From JASEFH01 sp034679905 (GTDB lineage: Archaea > Halobacteriota > Methanomicrobia > Methanomicrobiales > JACTUA01): a stretch of 24,277 nucleotides of DNA. The notes beneath the pieces were generated by a model. That model saw nothing but the letters and a program-made list of their open reading frames with translations. It was not told the origin of the DNA and ran no database searches. The translations under genes and the position numbers were made by a program. This document shows positions 6,498 through 13,607 of the stretch, piece after piece (position 1 is the stretch's first letter; the number at the start of each line of letters is the position of its first letter). The DNA is taken from positions 1-24,277 of the forward strand of contig JAXDAH010000150.1 of NCBI GenBank assembly GCA_034679905.1, written 5' to 3'.

Positions 6498-6983
6498 TCA
6501 CTCCTGCCCCGCCTCCCGCGTCATGCCGACTCCCCGCACGATGTCGGCGCGGGTGACGATGCCCACCAGCCTCCCGCCGCTCACCACCGGCAGCCGGGCG
6601 ATGTCCTCCCGCATCATCACCGCCGCCGCCTCTTCGATATCTTCGCCCGCATCCACGGTGATGGCTGGCATGCTCATCACGTCCCGCACCCGGCGGTCCC
6701 CGATATGCGACAATGCCCGTTTGGTCTTGGCCCAGTTGACGTACTCGCGGATGGGCAGCTCGATCACCTCCAGCGGCGACGGCAGCCAGAGATCGTCGCT
6801 GATCTCCGGCACCTGGAGGAGCGAGACGATATCCGTCTCCGTGACGATCCCGACAAGGCAATCCCCGTCCAGGACGGGGAGTCCGCCTATCCTGTTCTTC
6901 CGCAGCAGCCCGGCCGCCTCCCGTATCGGAGCATCCGCCTGTACGGTGATCGGCTCCCGCGTCATGATCTCCCTGACCTGCAT
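6498..6983 (-). CDS. Two-CBS-domain protein inside the arginine operon
   Basis: This 161-residue protein is made only of a CBS pair. CBS1 covers roughly residues 1-58 (VREIMTREPITVQADAPIREA...GIVTETDIV) and CBS2 roughly 98-153 (VRDVMSMPAITVDAGEDIEEA...GIVTRADIV). A linker with conserved-looking W residues separates them. CBS pairs bind adenosyl ligands such as AMP, ATP or S-adenosylmethionine and usually regulate an enzyme or transporter. A strong ribosome site (AGAGGGGAG) precedes ATG 6983. It sits 12 bases after argC and two bases before argJ, so it is co-transcribed with both. Adenylate-responsive control of arginine synthesis is an attractive but untested inference. Confidence 0.93.
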   Translation of the reverse strand: MQVREIMTREPITVQADAPIREAAGLLRKNRIGGLPVLDGDCLVGIVTETDIVSLLQVPEISDDLWLPSPLEVIELPIREYVNWAKTKRALSHIGDRRVRDVMSMPAITVDAGEDIEEAAAVMMREDIARLPVVSGGRLVGIVTRADIVRGVGMTREAGQE

Positions 6984-6995
6984 GGCTCCCCTCTC

Positions 6996-7982
6996 TTAAG
7001 GCAGGAGACCGCTCACCCGCAGGCCGTCGGTCTCATCGTAGCCGCACATCAGGTTCATGTTCTGGATCGCCTGGCCGCTGGCGCCCTTCACCAGGTTGTC
7101 GATGGCGGAGACGGCGACGACGCGATTCCCGCTGCTCTCGACCGCGATGTCGCAGAAGTTGCTGCCCCGCACCGCCGCGAGCGAGGGTTTCTGGAGACGG
7201 ACGAAGTACTCGTCCTCGTAGAAGCGGCGGTAGATCTCCTCCACCTCCTCCTGGGGGATCGGCTGCTCCAGCAGGATGTGCGCGGTGGTGAGAATCCCCC
7301 TGTTTACCGGGACCAGGTGCGGGGTGAAGTAGCACGGCGCACGGGACCCGAGCCTCTCCAACTCCATCCGCATCTCGGCCAGGTGGCGGTGACTGGTCCA
7401 CTTGTAGGGGGTCACGACGTCGCCCACGTTGCAGTAGTGGGTGGTCTCGCTCGGACTGTTGCCCGCCCCGCTCACGCCGGTCTTGGAGTCGTAGATGACG
7501 GCAACCGTCCGTCCGGCGAGGGGCGCTGCCGCGAGCGTAGCGCCGGTGGGGAAGCAGCCCGGGTTGGAGACGAACGGGGCACCCCGCACCTCCTCCCGGT
7601 GCAGCTCGGGAATGCCATAGGGGGCTTTCCGGTACGCGGTGTGCTGGACCCCGTAGGTCTTCTCGTAGATCTCCTGCGGCAGCCGGTAATCGGCACTGAG
7701 ATCCACGGTGCGTATGCCCCGCTCGAGCAGCTTCGGGACATACTGCATCGCCGCCGTGTGGGGCACCGCGAGGAAAGCAAAATCCGCTTCGACGGTATCG
7801 GCATCCAGGTTCTGGAAGGTCAGGTCGGTCAGACCCTTCAGGTGGGGGTGGATCCTGGCAAGCGGGGTGCCTGCCAGTTTGCGGGAGGTGGCGGCCACCA
7901 CCTCCGCCTTCGAATGCGTCCCCAGAAGCCGGATTAATTCGCCGCCCGTGTAGCCCGAGGCGCCGATAATCGCAATTTCCAT
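6996..7982 (-). CDS. argC: N-acetyl-gamma-glutamyl-phosphate reductase
   Basis: This 328-residue NADPH-dependent reductase converts acetylglutamyl phosphate to the semialdehyde in arginine synthesis. The N-terminal nucleotide loop GASGYTG (7-13) and catalytic C143 in SNPGCFPTG are present. GVSGAG, HRHLAEM and the C-terminal NLVKGASGQAIQNMN block also match the type 1 ArgC family. The start follows only a weak ribosome site, but an ATTAATTTTTA stretch (about 7998-8009, minus strand) is suitably placed for a promoter that would begin near the start codon. The gap to the upstream ADP-ribosylglycohydrolase gene is 23 bases, so it may also be read from further upstream. Confidence 0.97.
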   Translation of the reverse strand: MEIAIIGASGYTGGELIRLLGTHSKAEVVAATSRKLAGTPLARIHPHLKGLTDLTFQNLDADTVEADFAFLAVPHTAAMQYVPKLLERGIRTVDLSADYRLPQEIYEKTYGVQHTAYRKAPYGIPELHREEVRGAPFVSNPGCFPTGATLAAAPLAGRTVAVIYDSKTGVSGAGNSPSETTHYCNVGDVVTPYKWTSHRHLAEMRMELERLGSRAPCYFTPHLVPVNRGILTTAHILLEQPIPQEEVEEIYRRFYEDEYFVRLQKPSLAAVRGSNFCDIAVESSGNRVVAVSAIDNLVKGASGQAIQNMNLMCGYDETDGLRVSGLLP

Positions 7983-8005
7983 ACATCAGGTTTGGTCGGT
8001 AAAAA

Positions 8006-8914
8006 TTAATGCTTTTGGATGGACAGGGCGTGGAGACGCTCTGCGAGCGTCTCGATCTCCGCCCGGTTCTCCAGGTCGGCCAGCAGATCGGCAGGAAAGA
8101 TCTCCGTGCCGTGCCGCGCCCCCACGTACGCCCCACAGATGAGGCCAATCGTATCCGTATTCCCGCCGACGCTGGCCGCTCGGGCGAGTATCTCCAGCGG
8201 ATCGCGGTAGCGGCTGATCAGGTAGAGGGCGAGGGGAAGGGTGTGGAAGACGGAGACGTCGTTTCCGATGCGGCCCAGCGCCGCGTCCAGGCTGATCCCC
8301 TCCTCACCCAGCTGAACGGCGGCCTGGCATTTCCCGGCGAGGTGCGGATCCTCCAGGGCCGCACCCTTCCCGGCGAGCGCCACGGCGTCCGGCGCACCGC
8401 GGAGCGTGTGGTAGAGCAGCAGGGCGACGGCGACGCTCGCCGCATACGCCGCCGGGTGGATGTGAGTCAGGCTGCAGGCCTTCACCACCCGCTCCCGCAC
8501 CTCGATGAGGTCGGAGCAGGCCAGCGCGAAGGGTATGGCGACGCAGATGCAGCCGGCGGTGTTGGAGTTCACGCCGCTGCCCCTCAGCCCCCGGTGCAGC
8601 ATGCGGTCGCAGGCGACGGCGACGGAGGCATCGGGAAACCGCAGGGAGCCCGACGCGTGCATGTCCCGCAGCAGCTCCGCGTGCCGGGCCTCGGTGTAGA
8701 CCCCGTCTGCCAGGAGCCGCGCCACCAGCAGCAGGATCTGGGTGTCGTCGGTGTACTGGCCGGGGGCGAGGTTGCCATTGGGATGGCTCTTATACGCCCG
8801 GCGGTACTCCAGAGTGGCGGAGCCGTACCGGGGCGGATTGCTCTCCCCGGCCATGCCCAGCGCGTCGCCGATGGCTGCACCCAGCAGGCAGCCTTTCCAC
8901 TGCGACAGCATCAC
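8006..8914 (-). CDS. ADP-ribosylglycohydrolase family protein
   Basis: This protein of about 302 residues has the DraG/ARH fold. It starts with WKGCLLGAAIGDALG, has the metal-binding YTDDTQ motif at 54-59 and ends with GGNTDTIG...GA..GA, where the Asp residues bind two Mg. Family members remove ADP-ribose from proteins such as dinitrogenase reductase or hydrolyse related N- and O-glycosidic bonds. No DraT-like transferase or nitrogenase gene is nearby, so the substrate is open. GTG 8914 (GGAGAG upstream) or ATG 8911 may be the start. It lies only 23 bases upstream of argC on the same strand and could lead the arginine transcript. Confidence 0.92.
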   Translation of the reverse strand: MMLSQWKGCLLGAAIGDALGMAGESNPPRYGSATLEYRRAYKSHPNGNLAPGQYTDDTQILLLVARLLADGVYTEARHAELLRDMHASGSLRFPDASVAVACDRMLHRGLRGSGVNSNTAGCICVAIPFALACSDLIEVRERVVKACSLTHIHPAAYAASVAVALLLYHTLRGAPDAVALAGKGAALEDPHLAGKCQAAVQLGEEGISLDAALGRIGNDVSVFHTLPLALYLISRYRDPLEILARAASVGGNTDTIGLICGAYVGARHGTEIFPADLLADLENRAEIETLAERLHALSIQKH

Positions 8915-9061
8915 TAGAAACTCTCCAGCCCCGGCAGATAATGGTTATTGTTATGCCGATCGCCGCCGGGTTCGCCGCGTGCCCTATCCGCATGCCGGAA
9001 CGAGGAGCGTTGGGTCCGATCCGGGATGGCTGGATCCGCCCGACTGCCCGACACCGGGAGG

Positions 9062-10177
9062 TCAGCACGGCGACGTGCCGGCGTCCCGAGAAGGGTGCGT
9101 AATTCTCTTCCGCTGGGCCATGCGGTATCCGCAGACGACCAGCACGGAGTCCCCGAATTCGTCGTCGAGGCGGGGATCCCCGCTGTCCACGTAGAGCGCC
9201 GGGGTCTCCTGGAGCTTGTGGGGAGTGCCGACGACGATGATGTTCTCGAGCCCGATCCGGCGGATCGCGGCGGGGCTGATCTGCTGCGTGCCCCGCCCGA
9301 GGATGAAACCCTGGGCCCCGATGGGACTCAGGACGATCTTGCAGCGGTTCCCGTTCCCCGTCAGATCCAGGAGGATCTTCTCGTCCATATCGAGGGCGAC
9401 GAGCCGGCCGTCCAGCACGGCATCTGTGCCGAGCAGGGTCTTCTCGAGCCCGATCCGGCGGGCGATCGCCTCCACGGTGGTGCCGGCCCCCAGGATGTAG
9501 AGCGTATCCGGCAGCATCACTTCGGCGATGAACCGTGCAATCTCCTCTTTTGCCCGCTCTTCGTCCGACGACTCGAAGACTGCCTTGCCCTGCTGGACGA
9601 TGCTGGGGATATAGGGGGTCCTCGCATACCCGTGCAGCCGCGTGGCGAGCACCCCGCCACGGTAGGACTCCTCGTCCACGTCCATCACCTCGGAGTCCCG
9701 CAGGGGGGGATCGGGTCTGTTCAGGACCTCCCGCACGGCGTCCGGCGTGACGGCAAAGACGGCCGAATACATCTTCACGCCGGCCGGTATGCCCAGGATA
9801 GGGACGGTCCTGCCCGCGACGTCGAAGACGTCCCGGGCGGTGCCGTCCCCCCCGCAGAAGAGGATCAGGTCCACCCCTCTCTCGAGGAACACGCGGCAGG
9901 CCGCCCGGGTGTCTTCGGCGGATGTCACCCGGGGCGCCGTATACGCCACGATGTACTCGGGGATGCCGCCCTCCCGCAGGGCCTCCTCCCCCATCGAGCC
10001 GGAGCAGCAGAAGAATCGGATGTTCTTCAGCCCCCGGAGCGCCCGCACGGCGCGGCTGCCGGCCCGCGGGACCGCACCGCGGGAGAGGGCTTCATCGACC
10101 TGCCGGTCCGTCCCCTTCAGGCCTACGGTTCCCCCCATGCCGGCGATGGGGTTGATCAGGAATCCCACGGTGCGCAT
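9062..10177 (-). CDS. ATP-NAD kinase family protein (AcoX-like, COG3199)
   Basis: This 371-residue protein has NPIAGMGG near the N-terminus (9-16), the catalytic and phosphate-binding GGDGTARD (109-116) and GIPAGVKMYSAVFA from 129, the order seen in the diacylglycerol-kinase/NAD-kinase superfamily. It belongs with the COG3199/AcoX-like branch rather than canonical NadK. Its substrate is not firmly established; NAD phosphorylation is possible. It starts six bases after the trpB2 stop and is therefore co-transcribed with it. There is no clear ribosome site, which suggests translational coupling. The cysteine-rich start FCCSGSMGEEAL (from about 56) is typical of this branch. Confidence 0.9.
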   Translation of the reverse strand: MRTVGFLINPIAGMGGTVGLKGTDRQVDEALSRGAVPRAGSRAVRALRGLKNIRFFCCSGSMGEEALREGGIPEYIVAYTAPRVTSAEDTRAACRVFLERGVDLILFCGGDGTARDVFDVAGRTVPILGIPAGVKMYSAVFAVTPDAVREVLNRPDPPLRDSEVMDVDEESYRGGVLATRLHGYARTPYIPSIVQQGKAVFESSDEERAKEEIARFIAEVMLPDTLYILGAGTTVEAIARRIGLEKTLLGTDAVLDGRLVALDMDEKILLDLTGNGNRCKIVLSPIGAQGFILGRGTQQISPAAIRRIGLENIIVVGTPHKLQETPALYVDSGDPRLDDEFGDSVLVVCGYRMAQRKRITHPSRDAGTSPC

Positions 10178-10183
10178 GACGGT

Positions 10184-11542
10184 TCAGGCCACTTTCGGGA
10201 TGCGGGCGAGCGCCTGCTGGATCAGCTCCACGGGATACTCGTAGTCCGCAAGTTTCCCGCCGAAGTAGGCCTCGTAGGCGGAGAGATCGAAGTGCCCGTG
10301 CCCGGAGTTGTTGAAGACGATGGTCTTGGCCTCGTCCGTCGCACGGCACTCCAGCGCGGCATCGATCGCCGCCTTCACCGCGTGGGCGGCCTCGGGGGCG
10401 ACGATGATACCCTCCGTCCGCGCGAACGTGACCGCCGCCTCGAAGATCTCGTTCTGGTGGTAGGCGACGGCGCGGGCGACGCCGTCGTGGACCAGCCGCG
10501 AGACGATTGGCGAATCCCCGTGGTATCGCAGACCCCCCGCGTGGATCGGCGGCGGTACGAAGTCGTGGCCCAGGGTGAACATCTTCAGGAGCGGGGTCAG
10601 CCCCGCCACGTCCCCGTAATCATACGTGTAGAGCCCTTTGGTTAGCGTGGGGCAGGCAGCAGGTTCCGCGGCAACGATGTCGGTGTCGGGATGCTTCCCC
10701 TTCATCTTGTCGCCGGCGAAGGGAAACGCCATGCCGGCGAAGTTGGATCCGCCTCCGACGCAGCCGATGACCACATCGGGGTAGGCATCCACGCTCGCCA
10801 GCTGCTCGCGGGTCTCCAGGCCGATGACAGTCTGGTGGAGGCAGACGTGGTTGAGCACGGAGCCGAGGGCGTAGTTGGTGTTCTCGTGGGTCGCGGCATC
10901 CTCTACCGCCTCCGAGATGGCGATCCCCAGGCTTCCGGAGGTGTCCGGATCCTTCTCGAGCACCGCCCGCCCGGATGCCGTGCGGGTCGTGGGGCTCGGG
11001 AGGCACTCGGCGCCCCAGGCCTGCATCATCATCTTGCGGTAGGGCTTCTGGAGGTAGCTGGCGCGAACCATGTACACCGAGCACTCCAGATCGAAGAAGC
11101 TGGTTGCCAGAGCAAGTGCCGATCCCCACTGGCCGGCTCCGGTCTCGGTTGCCAGGCGTTCTTTTCCCTCCTTCATGTTGTAGTACGCCTGGGCAATGGC
11201 GGTATTGGGCTTGTGGCTGCCCGCGGGACTCACCCCTTCGTACTTGTAGTAGATCCGCGCGGGCGTCTTGAGATGCTCTTCCAGGCGCCGCGCCCGGTAG
11301 AGAGGGCTCGGTCTCCAGAGCCGGTAGATGTCCTGGACCTCATCCGGGATGTCGATGTGCCGGGTAGTGCTGACCTCCTGCAGGATCAGCTCCATCGGGA
11401 AGATGGCCTTCAGATCGTCGGGCGTGACGGGCTTCTGCGTCTGCGGGTGCAGGGGCGGATCCATTGGCGTTGGCAGATCTGCCTGGATATTGTACCACTG
11501 CCGCGGTATCTGATCCTCGCTCAGGGGGATTTTCGTCTGCAT
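10184..11542 (-). CDS. trpB2: Tryptophan synthase beta-like PLP enzyme, TrpB2 class
   Basis: This 452-residue PLP enzyme would condense indole and serine to tryptophan. K111 in GSHKPNTA is the Schiff-base lysine. ETGAGQWGSALA follows, and CVGGGSNFAG binds the cofactor phosphate. The length above 430 residues, the N-terminal extension (PRQWYNI..DLP) and the absence of an adjacent trpA identify the TrpB2 branch, which is common in archaea and is thought to salvage indole without TrpA. No other trp gene is nearby. The mRNA is probably leaderless: a strong TATA element lies about 27 bases upstream of ATG 11542 and no ribosome site is visible. An 8-bp inverted repeat covers the start. Confidence 0.95.
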   Translation of the reverse strand: MQTKIPLSEDQIPRQWYNIQADLPTPMDPPLHPQTQKPVTPDDLKAIFPMELILQEVSTTRHIDIPDEVQDIYRLWRPSPLYRARRLEEHLKTPARIYYKYEGVSPAGSHKPNTAIAQAYYNMKEGKERLATETGAGQWGSALALATSFFDLECSVYMVRASYLQKPYRKMMMQAWGAECLPSPTTRTASGRAVLEKDPDTSGSLGIAISEAVEDAATHENTNYALGSVLNHVCLHQTVIGLETREQLASVDAYPDVVIGCVGGGSNFAGMAFPFAGDKMKGKHPDTDIVAAEPAACPTLTKGLYTYDYGDVAGLTPLLKMFTLGHDFVPPPIHAGGLRYHGDSPIVSRLVHDGVARAVAYHQNEIFEAAVTFARTEGIIVAPEAAHAVKAAIDAALECRATDEAKTIVFNNSGHGHFDLSAYEAYFGGKLADYEYPVELIQQALARIPKVA

Positions 11543-11559
11543 ACAGAGAGTGTATGCAG
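11537..11559. promoter_or_regulatory. Inverted repeat over the trpB2 start (candidate operator)
   Basis: CTGCATAC (11537-11544) and GTATGCAG (11552-11559) are perfect 8-bp arms separated by seven bases. The element sits between the TATA box and the trpB2 start codon, overlapping the expected transcription start. A repressor bound here would block initiation. The protein that binds is not identified in the window. Confidence 0.5.
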
Positions 11560-11575
11560 TGTATTAATATATACA
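11560..11575 (-). promoter_or_regulatory. TATA box of the trpB2 operon
   Basis: Minus-strand TGTATATATTAATACA is a strong archaeal TATA element centred about 26-27 bases upstream of the trpB2 ATG. It is itself nearly palindromic (TGTAT...ATACA). Confidence 0.65.
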
Positions 11576-11872
11576 TTATGCCCCTCATGTGACTGACAGG
11601 GTATTTGTTTTTCCATACTACCAACGCCTGCACGGCAGTGCATAGAAGTCTTCACGGCAAACGATACTCTTCGCGATATCGCGGACATCGCCGGCGGTCC
11701 CGCGCCTGGCGTTCATGCCCGTCGGCTCGCACGGCTCCGCTCTTCTTGGCTGCGCAATCCCCGGTGGGCGAGACGGCATTCTGATGTGAGCGGGCCTCTT
11801 TAAGGGCGGTAAACTGTCCCGGAACTCGTATTCGTCTCTCGTTTAGTGAAGGAGGCACAGCCATTCCAGAAA
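11576..11872. other. Intergenic region between trpB2 and the GerW operon
   Basis: About 300 bases hold no convincing gene. It contains a short hairpin, TGCAC (11629-11633) with GTGCA (11638-11642), and an otherwise unremarkable GC-rich stretch. Short open frames here lack ribosome sites and codon bias. Confidence 0.6.
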
Positions 11873-11885
11873 GATATTTATATAA
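11873..11885 (+). promoter_or_regulatory. TATA box of the GerW operon
   Basis: GATATTTATATAA is a strong TATA element. Initiation about 27 bases downstream would fall at the GTG at 11906, consistent with a leaderless transcript. Confidence 0.6.
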
Positions 11886-11905
11886 CGTTTACCTAGTGGG
11901 TAGCG

Positions 11906-12430
11906 GTGATATCATTGCCAGGCGAAGAAATGCTAAAAACAACGACTGACATCCTGGGCACGCTCCTTTGCGCCAGCAATATCATGGGGCCACCGATCGA
12001 GGCGGAGAACAAAGTGATCATCCCCATTGCCGGATATGGATTCGGTTTCGGCGGCGGAGACGGCCGGTCCGGAGGGAACTCCGGGGGATCCGGCACCGGC
12101 GCCGGTGCCGCCCTCAACCCGACCGCTATCGTTGTTCTGCATAAGGATGTGCGGGGTCGCGAAGGCGTGCAGCTGCTCTCACTCCGCAAGCTCAGTCCGC
12201 TGGCAGAGGCGGTGAGCGAGACGATCCCGATCGTCGTCGAGACCATCCCCAAGGTCATGGAGCAGATGCGGGGCACCGTCAAGGATGTCGCCCACGAGAT
12301 GCGGGGACCGGCCTCGGAGGCAGCCCAGGCGGCACGAGAGGCGGCCCAGGGGATGAAAGGTGCCGCGGGCGGCGCAATGGGCGAGGCAGAGAAGAAAGTA
12401 GAGGCCGAATGGGAAGAATGGAAGAAGTAA
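11906..12430 (+). CDS. GerW/YtfJ family protein
   Basis: This 174-residue protein has the Spore_YtfJ (GerW) core: LKTTTDILGTLLCASNIMGPPIEAENKVIIP followed by the glycine-rich GYGFGFGGGDG (43-53) and a second strand region NPTAIVVLHKD. Residues 95-174 form a long Ala/Glu/Lys amphipathic helix. In Firmicutes the protein is needed for spore germination, but homologues are widespread in non-sporulating archaea and their function is unknown. The GTG at 11906 suits the TATA spacing; ATG 11930, eight codons later, is the alternative. It is followed by a DUF2953 gene, the same pairing as Bacillus ytfJ and ytfI. Confidence 0.88.
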   Translation: MISLPGEEMLKTTTDILGTLLCASNIMGPPIEAENKVIIPIAGYGFGFGGGDGRSGGNSGGSGTGAGAALNPTAIVVLHKDVRGREGVQLLSLRKLSPLAEAVSETIPIVVETIPKVMEQMRGTVKDVAHEMRGPASEAAQAAREAAQGMKGAAGGAMGEAEKKVEAEWEEWKK

Positions 12431-12498
12431 GGGCAGGATGACCCGGAGTTACGGTTGAGCTGTTGGACGGGGAAAACTCCTTTTTCGCGTGACGTAGA

Positions 12499-13293
12499 AT
12501 GGACATCCTGTTCTGGATCCTGGTCATAATTGCCATTCTCATTGTCCTAATCGTGGCTCTTTTCCTGTACATGACCCTGCTCCCGATTGATATTAAGCTG
12601 GACTCTGCCAAGTACGGCTATGTGGTGACGCTGACAGTGTCGGTGATACAGGGCATCGTCGGGGTTCGGATTGCCCTGGAAGAGCAGGGGCCGACAGCGG
12701 CGCTCCTGTTTGCGGGCCGCCCCTTCTTGGAGTCGAGGCTGCCCCCTCTTCTGGAAGAAGAAGCGGTTGAAGTACCAAAAAAGGAAGAGAAACCCCCCGA
12801 ACTGGAGAAGCCTCTCCCGAGCATCGATGAGATAGAGTCCTCCTACACGCTCTATGTGAGGCCAAGCACATACCGAGCCCTGACGCATCCCGAAGCCTAT
12901 CTGGCGCTGCTCTCGCTGGATACCCTGAAAGTACTGCTGGACTCCCGGGTTCAGTATCGCATTCGCAGAGTTCTGCAGGAGATCATCGGATCATTCTCGA
13001 TCCAGCAAATCGACGTGAGGACGGCACTGGGTAGCGAGAACCCAGAGACTACGGGGCTCCTCTATGGTTACGGAATGGCCGTCCGGGGGATGCTGTATGC
13101 CGTGCCCAACCTCAGCATACAGATAGATCCTTCCTTTGACAGGAATGTCCTCGAATGGCATCTTAAGACGTGGGTCCGGTTCAGCTGGCCTATCCGAATC
13201 TACATTGCGGTGCTCCGGATATTTTTCGAGCGGAAGGTTCTCGACCTGATCCATAAGATGGTGATAGCGGGGGCAAATGAACAGAGTGCATAG
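12499..13293 (+). CDS. DUF2953 membrane-anchored protein (YtfI-like)
   Basis: This 264-residue protein has one strong N-terminal membrane helix (residues about 3-27) and a soluble remainder. A Glu/Lys/Pro-rich linker (84-110) separates a beta-rich segment from a second half containing LGSENPETTGLLYGYGMAV and the WPIRIYIAVLRIFF block. The LG..dp..TG..yG pattern is typical of DUF2953, whose Bacillus member YtfI is encoded beside YtfJ. It follows the GerW gene by 68 bases. The two products probably act together at the membrane; the activity is unknown. The 3' end overlaps the next gene by 17 bases. Confidence 0.85.
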   Translation: MDILFWILVIIAILIVLIVALFLYMTLLPIDIKLDSAKYGYVVTLTVSVIQGIVGVRIALEEQGPTAALLFAGRPFLESRLPPLLEEEAVEVPKKEEKPPELEKPLPSIDEIESSYTLYVRPSTYRALTHPEAYLALLSLDTLKVLLDSRVQYRIRRVLQEIIGSFSIQQIDVRTALGSENPETTGLLYGYGMAVRGMLYAVPNLSIQIDPSFDRNVLEWHLKTWVRFSWPIRIYIAVLRIFFERKVLDLIHKMVIAGANEQSA

Positions 13294-13564
13294 GTTTCTT
13301 GTGGGAGAGACTGTTCATGTGGAGGAGAGGAGCCTCATCCTCGTTGCAGAGATACATCTGACCTCTGCGAACGGCGGATGCTTCGGGCAGGCAGAGCCCC
13401 ATGCCCTCGTCGTTCTGGATGCAGAAGAACTCTACCTGTGTCCTTTCGCTCCGGATCTCACGCTCGGGCAGCTGCTCCAGAAGGTGCCAGAACTGGAAAG
13501 CCGCATCCGGGTCGAGCTGGAGAGAAGGAGCGGCCGGGCGGCTCCCCCGCCCGAACGCCCGTAA
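13277..13564 (+). CDS. Small protein of unknown function, third gene of the GerW operon
   Basis: This 95-residue soluble protein begins MNRVHRFLVGETV and is rich in beta-type segments (SLILVAEIHL, ALVVLDAEELYL). A Leu/Glu helix and a Pro/Arg tail end it. A GCGGGGG purine stretch precedes ATG 13277. The 17-base overlap with the DUF2953 gene and matching codon bias make it very likely real and co-expressed. I recognise no family, membrane segment or catalytic motif. Its position suggests an accessory factor of the GerW-DUF2953 pair. Confidence 0.7.
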   Translation: MNRVHRFLVGETVHVEERSLILVAEIHLTSANGGCFGQAEPHALVVLDAEELYLCPFAPDLTLGQLLQKVPELESRIRVELERRSGRAAPPPERP

Positions 13565-13607
13565 ACCCTGTCGCCCCCTGCCACATGCCCGCGTTCGGTC
13601 CGGTGCG

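Noticed and set aside
5347..6861. Extension of argJ to a 504-residue protein
   Set aside because: The extra N-terminus overlaps the CBS gene in another frame. ATG 6495 has a ribosome site and gives the family N-terminus.
9047..9058. CCCG/CGGG mini-hairpin after the ATP-NAD kinase gene as terminator
   Set aside because: The stem has only four base pairs and no T-tract follows, so it is indistinguishable from chance at this GC content.
8948..10645. A 565-codon open frame on the + strand
   Set aside because: It is antisense to the ATP-NAD kinase and trpB2 genes. The product composition is typical of shadow frames.
11652..11864. A 70-codon minus-strand frame upstream of trpB2
   Set aside because: It has no ribosome site or motif and its composition resembles non-coding translation.
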